Source: Bacteroides luti
GTDB taxonomy: Bacteria; Bacteroidota; Bacteroidia; Bacteroidales; Bacteroidaceae
Reading direction: 5' to 3'
Length of the DNA stretch: 64,000 nucleotides
Assembly: GCF_900128905.1 (NCBI RefSeq)
Contig: NZ_FQTV01000016.1
Location: 38,606 to 102,605 of the forward strand
Translations under genes and position numbers: made by a program
Shown: positions 36,373-46,804 of the stretch, piece by piece
How the letters are laid out: every line of letters starts with the position of its first letter
How positions within the stretch are numbered: the first letter of the stretch is position 1
Notes under the pieces: model-generated
Databases searched by the model: none
Told to the model about the DNA's origin: nothing
The model's input: only the letters and a program-made list of their open reading frames with translations

Positions 36373-39300
36373 TTAGTTATTATTCAGCAAAGCATTAATT
36401 TTTTCTTTCAGCAACAAAGCATTAATAGGCTTGGCCACGAAATCGTTAAAGCCACCTTCACTAATCTTGCTTCTATCTTCTTCCGAAGCATAAGCTGTTA
36501 CAGCTATAACAGGAATCTCCTTTGAATGCATTCTTATCTTTTGAACTAGTTCATATCCATCCATAACAGGCATTTTTATATCTGTTAGAATCAGATCGGG
36601 CTGATGATTATTGTATAACTTTACAGCCTCTTCACCATTCCAGGCATGAATAAGTTCATAATCTTTGCCAAGAATAGCTTCCATTAATTTATAGTTACTA
36701 TTGTCGTCTTCGGCAACTAACAAAGTTACTTTTTCTGCATTACTTTTCAACACAGATTTCTTATCAGAATCATCGAAATATTCTTCCTCATCTGTATCAA
36801 CCGGCTTATAAGGAATAGTAAACCAAAAAGTAGAGCCTATACCCTCTTCCGAGTCAACACCAATTTCACCACCTAGTTTGTATACAATGGAAGCACAAAT
36901 AGACAATCCCAATCCTGTGCCTTGAGCAAATGTATTCAACTTAACAAAACGATCAAAAACAGAACTCTGTTTATTCTTAGGAATACCACATCCAGTATCT
37001 GTTACATAAAAACGTAGTTTCTCTTCCGATAAAGTATATCCAAATGTAATGCTGCCCTGCTCCGTAAACTTGATGGAATTAGATATAAAGTTTGAAATAA
37101 CCTGTGACAATCGATTTCTCTCTGTATGAATAACACATTTAGGTAACTTATCCTTGAATACTATTTTTACAGCATTCTGATCGACTTTCATGGCAGAAGA
37201 TTGTTCTATTTCATCAAATAAGGTATTTATATCGACATTAGAATATACAAATTCCAATGTTCCGGCCTCTATTTTAGAAAGATCGAGAATGTCATTAATT
37301 AATTGCAGCAATAAATTATTATTGCTTTCAATAATACCAGCAAACTGATTTTCCATTTCGCCGCTATTAATATCTGCCAGAATTCTAGAGAAGCCTACTA
37401 TAGCATTCAATGGAGTGCGTATCTCATGGCTCATGTTTGCCAGGAAAGCAGATTTAAGACGATTTGATTCCTCTGCTTTCTCTTTTGCCTCAAACAAAGC
37501 TTGTTCTGTTTGCTTTCTCTTGGTAATATTGATACCCGATCCAGTAACAAAAAGAATTGAGCCATCTTTATCACGCTCTGTAACCATACCTTGCAATTCA
37601 TACCATTCGTAACCATTACCATAGAAATTAACCCTGAGATCAAGATCAACTCTATCAGATTTACCTTCAAGAAAGTTACTGAAAGTTATAAATGCTCGCT
37701 CAACATCATCAGGGTGAGTAAGTGAAAGTACATCCTCCAAAGGTTTTGTCAGACTCTTCATTTCCGGCAGATAATCCTCATTCTTCTGATAATCATAATC
37801 AAAAGTTATTGTTCCGCCTCTTACATCCCATATCCAGGAAATAATTTCTCCAGCATCCATAACCATTGCCAACTGGTTATTTGCTGTCTGAAACTTCCGT
37901 TGAATCGTTTTCAGTTCTGTAACATCCCAGCCACTAAACAGCATGTAAGCAGGATCTTTATCTGTTTTTATAAGAGCCTTAGATATATTAATCGAATGTA
38001 ACTTATTATCAGAAAAAAGGAATTCCTCTTCATAGCTGATAGAATGTCCCTCCTTCATTAGTCTTTTATCAATTTCCTGATGTTTTCTATATATTTCGGG
38101 AGAGAACAATTCCTTATTAGTTTTTCCAATTGCCTCTTTGGGTTTGATCAGTGTAATATCCTCCATCCTCTTATTCCAATAGATAAACTTATTGTCAGTA
38201 AAATCTCTCACACATATTGCTACCGGAATGTTATCAAGAATGTTTGTGAAAAACAATTTCATTTTTTCATTTGTATTCTTTTCTTTTTTCAAAAACCATA
38301 TCTTCGATAAAAGAATAGAAAAACAAATCAGCAGAATACTTACTAGAGATATTATAAGAATTATATTTTCTTCGAAGAAGCTGGCAGGTTTATGCAAATA
38401 TACAGCATCGGAAGGATAGTATTTTTTGTCGAGTCCTGTTTGAATTAGATTTCGATAATTCAGATGAGCGCGTGGAAATGGAGCTAGCTGAAAAGGAATT
38501 TCGTTTGCTTTCTTACCATTAAGAACCATATTCAAAATTTCACCGGATTTGTTTCCATAGTCTTCGCTGGTTGAATAATATCCTCCTGCAAAATCTCCTA
38601 AATCATCTCCAAAATCAGTCAAACCAAACATTGGTAAATCGGTAAAGCTGCTAATCATCTTCTCCGTCCTGTTATTTGAAGAAATGCCAGTATTACCATC
38701 TTCGTACCACCCATGATAAAGCAGACCGGTATTTTTATCCATTTCAGACAAAGAATTTAGCAACTTATTTGTAGAAAGATCTTTCTGGCACAACGAAATT
38801 TCCTTTAAATCGGGGAAATATTTCTTTCGTATATATTTAAATAGAAATCTGTTATAAGTACTTGTATACCTTTTATCGGAGATAAATGCTATCTTCGTCA
38901 TTTTAGGCATTAACTTCTTCATCAATTGTATTGTCTGCTTTATGTGGACAGGGTGAAAAACACCTGTTACATTAAAACCTTTTGCAGCTTCCTTGTAGGG
39001 AATAAGCATTTTAGAATCAATCTCTTTTCCGGAAATAAGATTTTCGAGAGAAGTAGTATATCTTTTGGCCGATGTTAGTACAATTGGTATTTCTTTCCAA
39101 GATTCAGGTAGTGTATTACGATAAACAATCCATCCTGCTTCTCCAATAACAACAACAGCTTTAGGTTTTATTTTATAATCTCTATATAAACTATCTGCCC
39201 TATGAGACACATCCTTCATGGAAGAAAATCTGCAATTATCAAGATATTCAATACCGACAGATATATTTTTCTTATTATCAATCGACTTAATTATTTTATC

Positions 39301-39447
39301 CTGAATTTTCTCTGCCCATAAATTCCCTTCGTTATACGAATTGATAATTAATACATAATCTTTAATCGGTGCAGGTAGAGCTTCAATTCTTGTTAAGAAA
39401 AAGAGGAAAAAAAGAAGAAAAGAGTAAAAAAATCTATATTGTGTCAT
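36373..39447 (-). CDS. Hybrid sensor histidine kinase with ABC-type substrate-binding sensor
   Basis: A 1024-residue membrane kinase. In order it has a signal peptide (about 1-24), a periplasmic domain of the ABC_sub_bind/TrpX type (about 30-330), one membrane helix (about 345-367), two PAS domains (about 385-505 and 515-645), HisKA with His674 (MSHEIRTPL), a HATPase with [10 protein letters not shown] and GTGLGLSI, and a receiver domain with Asp956 ([11 protein letters not shown]). It has no DNA-binding domain, so the signal must pass to an unlinked phosphotransfer protein or regulator. No partner gene is near. The ligand may be an amino acid or aromatic compound, by analogy with the sensor family. 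Confidence 0.9.
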   Translation of the reverse strand: MTQYRFFYSFLLFFLFFLTRIEALPAPIKDYVLIINSYNEGNLWAEKIQDKIIKSIDNKKNISVGIEYLDNCRFSSMKDVSHRADSLYRDYKIKPKAVVVIGEAGWIVYRNTLPESWKEIPIVLTSAKRYTTSLENLISGKEIDSKMLIPYKEAAKGFNVTGVFHPVHIKQTIQLMKKLMPKMTKIAFISDKRYTSTYNRFLFKYIRKKYFPDLKEISLCQKDLSTNKLLNSLSEMDKNTGLLYHGWYEDGNTGISSNNRTEKMISSFTDLPMFGLTDFGDDLGDFAGGYYSTSEDYGNKSGEILNMVLNGKKANEIPFQLAPFPRAHLNYRNLIQTGLDKKYYPSDAVYLHKPASFFEENIILIISLVSILLICFSILLSKIWFLKKEKNTNEKMKLFFTNILDNIPVAICVRDFTDNKFIYWNKRMEDITLIKPKEAIGKTNKELFSPEIYRKHQEIDKRLMKEGHSISYEEEFLFSDNKLHSINISKALIKTDKDPAYMLFSGWDVTELKTIQRKFQTANNQLAMVMDAGEIISWIWDVRGGTITFDYDYQKNEDYLPEMKSLTKPLEDVLSLTHPDDVERAFITFSNFLEGKSDRVDLDLRVNFYGNGYEWYELQGMVTERDKDGSILFVTGSGINITKRKQTEQALFEAKEKAEESNRLKSAFLANMSHEIRTPLNAIVGFSRILADINSGEMENQFAGIIESNNNLLLQLINDILDLSKIEAGTLEFVYSNVDINTLFDEIEQSSAMKVDQNAVKIVFKDKLPKCVIHTERNRLSQVISNFISNSIKFTEQGSITFGYTLSEEKLRFYVTDTGCGIPKNKQSSVFDRFVKLNTFAQGTGLGLSICASIVYKLGGEIGVDSEEGIGSTFWFTIPYKPVDTDEEEYFDDSDKKSVLKSNAEKVTLLVAEDDNSNYKLMEAILGKDYELIHAWNGEEAVKLYNNHQPDLILTDIKMPVMDGYELVQKIRMHSKEIPVIAVTAYASEEDRSKISEGGFNDFVAKPINALLLKEKINALLNNN

Positions 39448-39785
39448 CGTATCGGTTTTATGTATTAATTATCTACAAAAGATATTTAATTTGTGTTTTT
39501 GCGAGCAAATTGGTCTTTTATAGAATGCAAACATAAAAAAAACGATGAAACCATTCCTATTTCATTAGCACTATTTTTCCGTATAATATCAAAATAACAC
39601 CATTAAAATATAATATCGTACTATTTATATTGATGTTTCATATTCTGCTTCCGATTTCATCTTTAAGATAGGGCAAATTTTATGCTAATTAAAAATAATT
39701 TATAGTTCATTTCATTTATTCACAAATACAAGCCTTTTTCATTTGCTCATAAGAGCTATTTTTGTGCATTTTTAAAGAATAAAGT
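39448..39785. other. Noncoding gap with no recognised feature
   Basis: About 340 bp of AT-rich sequence between the histidine kinase and the divergent electron-transfer operon. No gene, repeat or RNA was recognised. A TATCTTTTG near 39482 on the minus strand is one base too long for a consensus -7 box but could serve the kinase gene. Confidence 0.4.
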
Positions 39786-39815
39786 TTTGTAGAATCAACT
39801 GTTTGAGTAATTTTG
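39786..39815 (+). promoter_or_regulatory. Bacteroides-type promoter for etfB-etfA-acyl-CoA dehydrogenase
   Basis: TTTG, 18 bp, then TAATTTTG, both consensus. It lies 82 bp before the etfB start, leaving a leader of about 75 bases. Confidence 0.65.
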
Positions 39816-39897
39816 CAGGCTGATTATACAGCAAGTTATCATCCTGTTTGTTAGCTTACTTATATGTGTATAAAATACTAATACTAAAATTAATAAC

Positions 39898-40770
39898 ATG
39901 AGTTTAAAGATTATTGTATTGGCAAAACAAGTTCCCGACACACGTAACGTTGGGAAAGATGCCATGAAAGCCGACGGAACTATTAATCGTGCGGCACTTC
40001 CGGCCATCTTCAATCCTGAGGACTTAAATGCCCTTGAGCAAGCGCTCCGTTTGAAAGATGCACATCCCGGTTCTACCGTAACAATCCTGACAATGGGTCC
40101 AGGACGCGCCGCTGATATTATTCGTGAAGGCCTGTATCGCGGAGCTGACAATGGTTATTTGTTGACCGACAGAGCATTTGCCGGAGCAGACACGTTGGCT
40201 ACTTCTTATGCACTTGCTACTGCAATACGTAAGATAAAGGATTTTGATGTAATTATCGGTGGTCGTCAGGCTATTGACGGTGATACCGCTCAGGTTGGTC
40301 CACAGGTTGCTGAAAAGCTGGGATTAACTCAGATTACTTACGCTGAAGAAATTGAAAAAATTGAGAATGGTCGCATTACTGTTAAACGCCACATTGATGG
40401 TGGTATTGAAACAGTAGAAGGTCCGCTTCCTATTGTAATAACAGTAAATGGTTCAGCAGCTCCTTGTCGCCCACGTAACGCCAAGCTTGTGCAAAAGTAC
40501 AAACATGCTAAAACTGTTACAGAAAAACAACAGGGAAATCTTGATTATACCGATCTGTATGACACAAGAGATTATCTGAACCTTCCAGAATGGAGTGTTA
40601 CTGACGTTAACGGAGATACTGCACAATGCGGTCTTTCTGGTTCTCCTACTAAGGTTAAAGCAATTCAAAATATTGTTTTCCAGGCCAAAGAGAGCAAAAC
40701 TCTTTCTGCTTCTGACAGAGAAGTTGAAGATCTTATTGTTGAACTATTGGCAAATCACACAATTGGTTAA
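39898..40770 (+). CDS. etfB: Electron transfer flavoprotein, beta subunit
   Basis: A 290-residue ETF beta subunit that with EtfA carries electrons from acyl-CoA dehydrogenases. It begins with LKIIVLAKQVPDT, the usual start of the family, and has the AMP- or FAD-binding segment VIIGGRQAIDGDTAQVGP. The length is slightly above the classical 250-260. It is the first of three genes transcribed together (21 bp to etfA, 4 bp from etfA to the dehydrogenase). Confidence 0.94.
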   Translation: MSLKIIVLAKQVPDTRNVGKDAMKADGTINRAALPAIFNPEDLNALEQALRLKDAHPGSTVTILTMGPGRAADIIREGLYRGADNGYLLTDRAFAGADTLATSYALATAIRKIKDFDVIIGGRQAIDGDTAQVGPQVAEKLGLTQITYAEEIEKIENGRITVKRHIDGGIETVEGPLPIVITVNGSAAPCRPRNAKLVQKYKHAKTVTEKQQGNLDYTDLYDTRDYLNLPEWSVTDVNGDTAQCGLSGSPTKVKAIQNIVFQAKESKTLSASDREVEDLIVELLANHTIG

Positions 40771-40791
40771 TCACTAAAGAAAGTACTAAAA

Positions 40792-41811
40792 ATGAACAAT
40801 TTATTTGTATATTGCGAAATAGAAGACGGCATCATTGCTGACGTAAGCCTTGAGTTGCTTACTAAAGGCCGCTCTTTAGCTAACCAGTTAAAATGCCAAT
40901 TGGAGGCAATTGTTGCCGGTTACAAATTAGACGATATTGAAAAGCAAGTATTACCTTATGGAGTAGATAAATTGCACGTATTCGACGCTGAAGGCCTCTA
41001 TCCTTATACTTCTCTTCCTCATACATCAATTCTTGTTAATCTATTCAAAGAAGAAAAACCTCAGATCTGCCTGATGGGAGCAACTGTTATTGGTCGCGAC
41101 CTTGGTCCTCGTGTATCTTCTGCTTTAACCAGCGGACTAACAGCCGACTGTACTGCTCTTGAGATTGGTGATCACGAAGAAAAGAAAGAAAATAAAGTAT
41201 ATAAAGATCTTCTTTATCAAATCCGTCCTGCTTTTGGTGGTAACATTGTTGCTACAATTGTTAACCCTGAACACCGCCCACAGATGGCAACCGTTCGTGA
41301 AGGTGTAATGAAGAAACAAATCCTTTCTAATGATTATAAAGGAAAGGTTATTCGTCACGAAGTTGGTAAATATGTAGCAGATGCCGACTATGTAGTGAAG
41401 GTTATTGAACGCCACATAGAAAAATCAAAAACAAATATTAAAGGAGCTCCTATCGTTGTAGCCGGAGGTTACGGTGTTGGCTCTAAAGATAACTTTAAGT
41501 TACTTTTCGATCTTGCCAAAGTACTGAACGGAGAAGTTGGTGCTTCTCGTGCAGCTGTTGATGCAGGATTTGCAGAACATGATCGTCAGATTGGTCAGAC
41601 CGGTGTAACCGTTCGCCCTAAACTGTATATCGCTTGCGGTATTTCAGGTCAGATTCAGCATATCGCAGGTATGCAGGAAAGCTCTATGATTATCTCTATT
41701 AATAATGATCCGGATGCACCAATCAACACAATAGCAGACTATGTTATCAACGGAACAGTAGAAGAAGTTGTGCCGAAGATGATTAAGTACTATAAACAAA
41801 ATTCGAAGTAG
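40792..41811 (+). CDS. etfA: Electron transfer flavoprotein, alpha subunit
   Basis: A 339-residue ETF alpha subunit. The N-terminal half is the ETF fold that pairs with EtfB. The C-terminal half holds the FAD-binding segment, with VVAGGYGVGSKDN, GEVGASRAAVDAGF, IGQTGVTVRP and GISGQIQH in the usual order. Together with EtfB it accepts electrons from the acyl-CoA dehydrogenase encoded next. In anaerobes such pairs can also bifurcate electrons; whether this one does is not visible. Confidence 0.95.
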   Translation: MNNLFVYCEIEDGIIADVSLELLTKGRSLANQLKCQLEAIVAGYKLDDIEKQVLPYGVDKLHVFDAEGLYPYTSLPHTSILVNLFKEEKPQICLMGATVIGRDLGPRVSSALTSGLTADCTALEIGDHEEKKENKVYKDLLYQIRPAFGGNIVATIVNPEHRPQMATVREGVMKKQILSNDYKGKVIRHEVGKYVADADYVVKVIERHIEKSKTNIKGAPIVVAGGYGVGSKDNFKLLFDLAKVLNGEVGASRAAVDAGFAEHDRQIGQTGVTVRPKLYIACGISGQIQHIAGMQESSMIISINNDPDAPINTIADYVINGTVEEVVPKMIKYYKQNSK

Positions 41812-41815
41812 TAAA

Positions 41816-43519
41816 ATGGCAAACTTATATTTAGATACACCAGAACTAAAGCATTATCTCAATCATCCATTGATGAAGAGAATTGTTGAACTCAAAGAGC
41901 GCAACTATGCTGACAAAGATAAATTTGATTATGCTCCTGTAGATTTCGAGGACGCAATGGACAGCTACGATAAAGTACTGGAAATTGTAGGCGAAATATG
42001 CTCGGAAGTAATTGCTCCAAATGCAGAAGATGTAGACCATGAAGGTCCTCAGGTTATCAATAACCGCGTAAAATATGCAAATGGTACAGCCATTAACCTT
42101 CAGGCTTTAACAGATGCCGGTTTAATGGGTGTTGCTATGCCTCGCCGTTTCGGTGGACTTAACTTCTCTACTGTACCTTACATGATGGCAGCAGACATGG
42201 TTTCTGCTTGCGATGCAGGTTTCGAAAACCTTTGGGGATTGCAGGATTGTGCAGAGACTCTTTATGAGTTTGGTAATGAAGACCAGAAGAAGCGTTATAT
42301 TCCTCGCGTTTGCGCTGGTGAAACAATGTCTATGGACCTTACCGAACCAGATGCTGGTTCCGACCTTCAGGCTGTAATGCTAAGAGCTTCTTTCTGCGAA
42401 AAAGATAATTGCTGGTACTTGAACGGTGTAAAACGTTTCATTACTAACGGTGATGCAGATATTCACCTTGTACTTGCTCGTTCTGAAGAAGGAACACATG
42501 ATGGCCGTGGTCTTTCCATGTTCATCTACGACAAGAAAAACGGTGGCGTAAATGTTCGTCGTATTGAAAACAAGATGGGTATCAAAGGATCTCCTACTTG
42601 CGAATTGGTATTCAAAAATGCTAAAGCAGAACTTTGCGGTGATCGCAAACTTGGTTTGATTAAATACGTTATGGCTTTGATGAACGGTGCTCGTTTGGGT
42701 ATTGCTGCTCAGTCAGTAGGTATTTCTCAGGCAGCATACAATGAAGCTTTGGCGTATGCTAAAGATCGTAAACAGTTTGGCAAGGCTATTATTGAATTCC
42801 CTGCTGTATATGAGATTATCTCATTGATTAAAGCTAAACTTGATGCTTCTCGTACACTTCTATATGAAACAGCTCGTTTTGTAGACGTATACAAATGCTT
42901 GGACGATATTTCAAAAGAACGCAAACTTACTGCAGAAGAAAGAACAGAACAAAAGACTTTCTCTAAATATGCCGATTGCTTTACTCCACTGGTTAAAGGT
43001 ATGGGTAGTGAATTTGCAAATCAGAATGCTTACGACTGTATTCAGATTCACGGTGGTTCTGGTTTCATGAAAGATTATGCTTGCGAACGTATCTATCGCG
43101 ATGCACGTATCACAAGTATTTACGAAGGAACTACTCAGCTTCAGGTTGTAGCTGCTATCCGTTACGTAACGAATGGTACTTACCTTGCTCGTCTGAAAGA
43201 TTACGAAACAATGCCTCTTGCTCCTGGATTCGAAGGTTTACGTAACCGTTTAAAGGCTATGACTGAGAAATATGCTGCTGCAGTTGAAAAGATTGTATCT
43301 ACAAAAGACCAGGAATTGCTAGACTTCATGGCTCGCAGATTAGTTGAAATGGCTGCTTATAATGTTATGGCTTATCTTTTAGTGCAGGATGCTTCTAAAT
43401 GTGATTCATTTACCGAATCGGCACATGTATTTGTAAGATACGCCGAAGGTGAAATTGACAAACATGCTCAGTTTATCAACAAATTTGATACAGAAGAATT
43501 AGCTTATTACAGAAAGTAA
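41816..43519 (+). CDS. Acyl-CoA dehydrogenase with C-terminal extension
   Basis: A 567-residue FAD enzyme that forms the alpha-beta double bond in acyl-CoA. The family core covers about residues 35-460, with MSMDLTEPDAGSD (FAD contact), FITNGDAD, and RIYRDARITSIYEGT near the active-site end. About 100 residues follow as a helical extension (LARRLVEMAAYNVM), as in long-chain and AidB-like members. It follows etfA after 4 bp, so ETF is its electron acceptor. The substrate chain length cannot be told. A terminator follows. Confidence 0.92.
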   Translation: MANLYLDTPELKHYLNHPLMKRIVELKERNYADKDKFDYAPVDFEDAMDSYDKVLEIVGEICSEVIAPNAEDVDHEGPQVINNRVKYANGTAINLQALTDAGLMGVAMPRRFGGLNFSTVPYMMAADMVSACDAGFENLWGLQDCAETLYEFGNEDQKKRYIPRVCAGETMSMDLTEPDAGSDLQAVMLRASFCEKDNCWYLNGVKRFITNGDADIHLVLARSEEGTHDGRGLSMFIYDKKNGGVNVRRIENKMGIKGSPTCELVFKNAKAELCGDRKLGLIKYVMALMNGARLGIAAQSVGISQAAYNEALAYAKDRKQFGKAIIEFPAVYEIISLIKAKLDASRTLLYETARFVDVYKCLDDISKERKLTAEERTEQKTFSKYADCFTPLVKGMGSEFANQNAYDCIQIHGGSGFMKDYACERIYRDARITSIYEGTTQLQVVAAIRYVTNGTYLARLKDYETMPLAPGFEGLRNRLKAMTEKYAAAVEKIVSTKDQELLDFMARRLVEMAAYNVMAYLLVQDASKCDSFTESAHVFVRYAEGEIDKHAQFINKFDTEELAYYRK

Positions 43520-43545
43520 TCTGATAATTCATAAATAATATTGGA

Positions 43546-43579
43546 AGAAGGCGTCTCAAAAGGATGCCTTCTTTGTTTT
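43546..43579 (+). terminator. Terminator after the acyl-CoA dehydrogenase gene
   Basis: A 10-bp stem with one G-U pair (agaaggcgtc / gatgccttct) and a 7-base loop, then a T-rich stretch, 27 bp after the stop codon. Confidence 0.7.
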
Positions 43580-43633
43580 GTGATAAGACTCTGGTTATAC
43601 TTTATAATAAGTCCTAGATACGTTTATATTTCC

Positions 43634-43707
43634 TTGTACAAAAGATTGCATTCTTCTGTACAAAAGAATTAATTGTTCTGTACAGAAGAATTAATTGTTT
43701 TGTACAA
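43634..43707. repeat. Four TGTACA sites spaced exactly 22 bp
   Basis: TGTACA cores begin at 43635, 43657, 43679 and 43701, each exactly 22 bp from the next. The two middle copies read ttctgtacaaaagaatt and ttctgtacagaagaatt, imperfect palindromes; the outer copies are partly eroded. The 22-bp spacing equals about two turns of DNA, so proteins bound to all four would lie on one face. The same site and spacing occur at 13901-13929. The rest of the 43520-43916 gap holds only the two terminators. Confidence 0.75.
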
Positions 43708-43852
43708 CGTTACACAATTATTATTGCAAAGAAATAAAATACTCCAAAGGAAAGAATAAACTTCATCACACATTTATGGAAAAGCAGGATGATATTAGCA
43801 TCATAACGAAGACAACAGTTATACGGTCACACATTGATTGACGTGAATATAT

Positions 43853-43894
43853 AAAAAATGAATCTAAACACCATTATTGGCATCTAGATTCATT
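43853..43894 (-). terminator. Terminator after the threonine aldolase gene
   Basis: A perfect 10-bp inverted repeat (aatgaatcta / tagattcatt) around 18 bases. Six A residues on the plus strand give the U-tract for a minus-strand transcript. It lies 23 bp after the aldolase stop codon. Confidence 0.7.
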
Positions 43895-43916
43895 AAAAAA
43901 ATAATTCAAAATATTA

Positions 43917-44933
43917 TTAGATATTTTGTAGTGCATTGATAAAACCAGTTACATCTTCTTCTGTTGTATCAAATGATGTAACCAGACGAATTTCATTGTT
44001 TGCCTCATTCCAAAAATAGAAGAAATAAGATTCCAGCAATTTATCGATCATCTTGCGAGGCATAGTGAGGAACAAAGCATTTGTTTCCGGCTTTTGAGTA
44101 AACTTAATTTCGGGAAACTTATTTAGTCCTTCATAAAGCATCTTAGCCATATTATTGGCATGAGTGGCATTCTTTAACCAAAGATCATCGGTAAGATATG
44201 CAGTAAACTGGCAAGACAGATAACGCATTTTGGATGCCAACTGAGCTGATTGCTTACGGTAAAACTTAGCATTCTTAATTAAAGCCGGATTGAATACCAC
44301 AACGCACTCACCAATCATCAATCCATTTTTTGTTCCGCCAAAGCTAAGTACATCAATACCACAATCTACAGTCAAAGCTTTCAGAGAAACATTCAGTGCT
44401 GCAGCAGCATTGGCAATACGAGCTCCGTCCATGTGGACAAACATGCCGTTTTTATGAGCAAGTGCAGTAATGGCTTTCAGTTCTTCAACGGTATATATGG
44501 TGCCAAGTTCTGTACATTGGGAAATATAAATAGCTCCCGGTTGTGAATGATGCTGATCTCCAAATCCGTGAAGATGTGGTTGAATAAGTTCAGGAGTAAG
44601 TTTTCCGTCAGGCGTTTCAATCGGACGAATCTGACAACCGGCTGCTTTTACCGGTGATCCACATTCATCTACATAAATATGCGCAGTTTCAGCACAAAGA
44701 ATAGAATGAAACGGACGAGTAAGCAGTTGCAAAGCAACAATATTACTTCCTGTTCCGTTAAAAACGAATAAAGGTTCACATTCGGGTGTAAACGTATCTT
44801 GTATTTTAATAGTAGCCTCGGCGGTCCATTGGTCATCGCCATAGCCAAAAGCATGGTCAGTATTGGCTTTAGAAAGGGCTTCCATTACTAAAGGATGAAC
44901 CCCTGAATTGTTGTCAGATGCAAAACTTCTCAT
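43917..44933 (-). CDS. Low-specificity L-threonine aldolase
   Basis: A 338-residue PLP enzyme of the beta-eliminating lyase group that cleaves L-threonine and L-allo-threonine to glycine and acetaldehyde. It starts with the typical RSFASDNNSGVHP. The PLP lysine lies in SFGGTKNGLM, and HMDGARIANAAAAL carries the Asp and Arg near the cofactor. The length fits the family. No consensus promoter is seen, only a weak TTTATTTG before the gene. Confidence 0.9.
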   Translation of the reverse strand: MRSFASDNNSGVHPLVMEALSKANTDHAFGYGDDQWTAEATIKIQDTFTPECEPLFVFNGTGSNIVALQLLTRPFHSILCAETAHIYVDECGSPVKAAGCQIRPIETPDGKLTPELIQPHLHGFGDQHHSQPGAIYISQCTELGTIYTVEELKAITALAHKNGMFVHMDGARIANAAAALNVSLKALTVDCGIDVLSFGGTKNGLMIGECVVVFNPALIKNAKFYRKQSAQLASKMRYLSCQFTAYLTDDLWLKNATHANNMAKMLYEGLNKFPEIKFTQKPETNALFLTMPRKMIDKLLESYFFYFWNEANNEIRLVTSFDTTEEDVTGFINALQNI

Positions 44934-44990
44934 ATAATTTTCTATTTTAATGCAAATAAACTGTTTTTTATTGAAAAATTGCTAGCTTCA

Positions 44991-45021
44991 GTTGTTAAAT
45001 CTAACTATTTCAATAACTTTG
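44991..45021 (+). promoter_or_regulatory. Promoter for pdxH
   Basis: GTTG, 19 bp, then TAACTTTG: an exact -7 box and a -33 box one base from TTTG, 25 bp before the pdxH start. Confidence 0.55.
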
Positions 45022-45046
45022 CCTGAAACATAAATGGCTGAATATT

Positions 45047-45691
45047 ATGAAGACAGATATTCGCAATATCCGGAGAGAGTACTCAAGAGGCGGACTGACC
45101 CGAAAGAATATGTCTGAAAATCCTTTTATACAGTTTCAACAATGGTTGGAAGAGGCTATCAATGCTGAGGTTAACGAGCCTACTGCTGTAATTGTAGGTA
45201 CGGTTTCCGAAGATGGAAGACCTTCTACTCGTTGTGTTTTACTGAAAGAACTCCGGGATGGAGAATTTATTTTCTACACCAATTATGAAAGCCGGAAGGG
45301 TAAACAACTTGCTAACAGCCCTTACATATCGCTTACGTTTCTTTGGCATGAACTGGAAAGACAGGTACATGTGGAGGGAATAGCTACTAAAGTTTCGCCT
45401 GAGGTTTCGGATGAGTATTTTAAAACCCGACCTTACAAAAGCAGAATCGGAGCACGAATATCTCCTCAAAGTCAGCCTATATCCGGAAGAATGGAGATTA
45501 TGCAGGCTTTTCTTCGCGAAAGCATCCGTTTTGCCGGACACGAAGTAAAAAGGCCTGAAAACTGGGGCGGATATGCCGTTACTCCAAATCGTATTGAATT
45601 CTGGCAAGGACGGGAAAGCCGCTTGCACGACCGCTTCCTATACACTTTACAAAGTGATCAAAGCTGGAAAATAGAAAGACTTGCTCCTTAA
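45047..45691 (+). CDS. pdxH: Pyridoxamine/pyridoxine 5'-phosphate oxidase
   Basis: A 214-residue FMN enzyme that makes pyridoxal 5'-phosphate from the phosphorylated amine or alcohol form, using oxygen in characterised members. It has RREYSRGGL near the start, the FMN-binding segment STRCVLLKELRDGEFIFYTN, RQVHVEGIA, and the family end WQGRESRLHDRFLY with KIERLAP. The length matches family members. Its presence fits organisms that meet some oxygen. It is a single gene with its own promoter. Confidence 0.95.
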   Translation: MKTDIRNIRREYSRGGLTRKNMSENPFIQFQQWLEEAINAEVNEPTAVIVGTVSEDGRPSTRCVLLKELRDGEFIFYTNYESRKGKQLANSPYISLTFLWHELERQVHVEGIATKVSPEVSDEYFKTRPYKSRIGARISPQSQPISGRMEIMQAFLRESIRFAGHEVKRPENWGGYAVTPNRIEFWQGRESRLHDRFLYTLQSDQSWKIERLAP

Positions 45692-45719
45692 ATATTGAAA
45701 ATCGAGTTATCCCTTGACT

Positions 45720-45739
45720 ATGCAAAGGTTTTGCATTTT
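45720..45739 (+). terminator. Possible weak terminator after pdxH
   Basis: atgcaaa and tttgcat pair around 3 bases and are followed by TTTT, 28 bp after the stop codon. The stem is short and AT-rich. Confidence 0.35.
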
Positions 45740-45782
45740 CAGGCAACAATATTTAATTGCTACAAAATAGATTTTATCAAGC

Positions 45783-46544
45783 TTAAAGTATTATTTTTCC
45801 AGACATAGTCCTACGCTGTTCTTCTCCGAAACCAAACAGAGCAAAATCATACTTACAGGGATCTTCCGGACAAAGTTTGGAAAGATGATTCGTAATAATC
45901 AGGGCAGTTGAAAGTCGTTCCGTTTTTGGAAGGTCATCCCATACCAGTCTTGATATACGTGCCACGTGCACATCAAGAGGAATAATAAGCTGTGCCGGTG
46001 ATATGTTTTTCCACACCCCCATATCTACAATTCCATCATTCCTTACCAACCAACGAAGCATAAGGTTACTACGTTTACACGGACTTTTTGTTTGCGGTGA
46101 AGATATGTGACGAGTATTCATCAACCCGGAAAGCTTATCAAGTCCAGATAATATGCCATCTGTAAGGAATAAGCTCTCCAACGTTTCGTTTTCAAGATAA
46201 TAGTGGTAAAGTCCCCGACAAATATTCCACATATCTCGCTCAAAAAAAGTGCGATGAATATTCTTTCCCGAATCTTTCAGAACTTCCCATTCCCGATTCA
46301 TAATGTAATTGTACGGACTATCTCCCATCATTTGATGCATTCGTTCTGCATCACGAAGTATTAAATTACGCTTGCCCCAAGTTATTACTGAAGTAAGTAA
46401 TGCCGATATTTCAATATCTTTCAGGTTAGTGAATCTACGAGGAAACTGAATAGGGTCTGTTTCTATAAATGCAGGAATATTATAAGTTACAGTTAGTTCA
46501 TCCAATACACCTTTAAGAGGCACGTGTCTTTTTTTAAATTCCAT
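45783..46544 (-). CDS. TIGR02757/DUF2400-family protein
   Basis: A 253-residue conserved protein of unknown function in the TIGR02757 family. It is soluble and largely helical. Recognisable segments are DPIQFPRRF near residue 30, EISALLTSVITWGKR, and near the end LIIPLDVHVARISRLV followed by CPEDPCKYDFALFGFG. The late segments, with a conserved Asp-Val-His and clustered cysteines, recall HhH-GPD DNA glycosylases, so a role with nucleic acids is possible but unproven. A -7 box (46574-46581) lies 30 bp before the start. Confidence 0.82.
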   Translation of the reverse strand: MEFKKRHVPLKGVLDELTVTYNIPAFIETDPIQFPRRFTNLKDIEISALLTSVITWGKRNLILRDAERMHQMMGDSPYNYIMNREWEVLKDSGKNIHRTFFERDMWNICRGLYHYYLENETLESLFLTDGILSGLDKLSGLMNTRHISSPQTKSPCKRSNLMLRWLVRNDGIVDMGVWKNISPAQLIIPLDVHVARISRLVWDDLPKTERLSTALIITNHLSKLCPEDPCKYDFALFGFGEEQRRTMSGKIIL

Positions 46545-46573
46545 TCAATTAGCATATTAATCAATACAATGCG

Positions 46574-46581
46574 CAAAATTA
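46574..46581 (-). promoter_or_regulatory. -7 promoter box for the TIGR02757 gene
   Basis: TAATTTTG on the minus strand matches TAnnTTTG. No -33 TTTG was found. Confidence 0.45.
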
Positions 46582-46768
46582 ATACTTTTAAAATAGCAGG
46601 AAGCCATACTCTATATTAAATATAAATAACAGCCTCTGTATTGATTATCAATAATAATAGAAACAGTCAGGCATCTCACTGTTTATATCTATTTATAAAA
46701 GAGCTATTTACAAATTACTCCTTAATATATTTATGAATATAAATACTATTTACTTCAAAAATAATACA

Positions 46769-46776
46769 TATATTTG
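46769..46776 (+). promoter_or_regulatory. -7 promoter box for the lipoprotein-subtilase pair
   Basis: TATATTTG matches TAnnTTTG, 28 bp before the lipoprotein start codon. There is no -33 TTTG. Confidence 0.45.
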
Positions 46777-46804
46777 CGATAATGATATGAAAAAATATAT
46801 ATAA

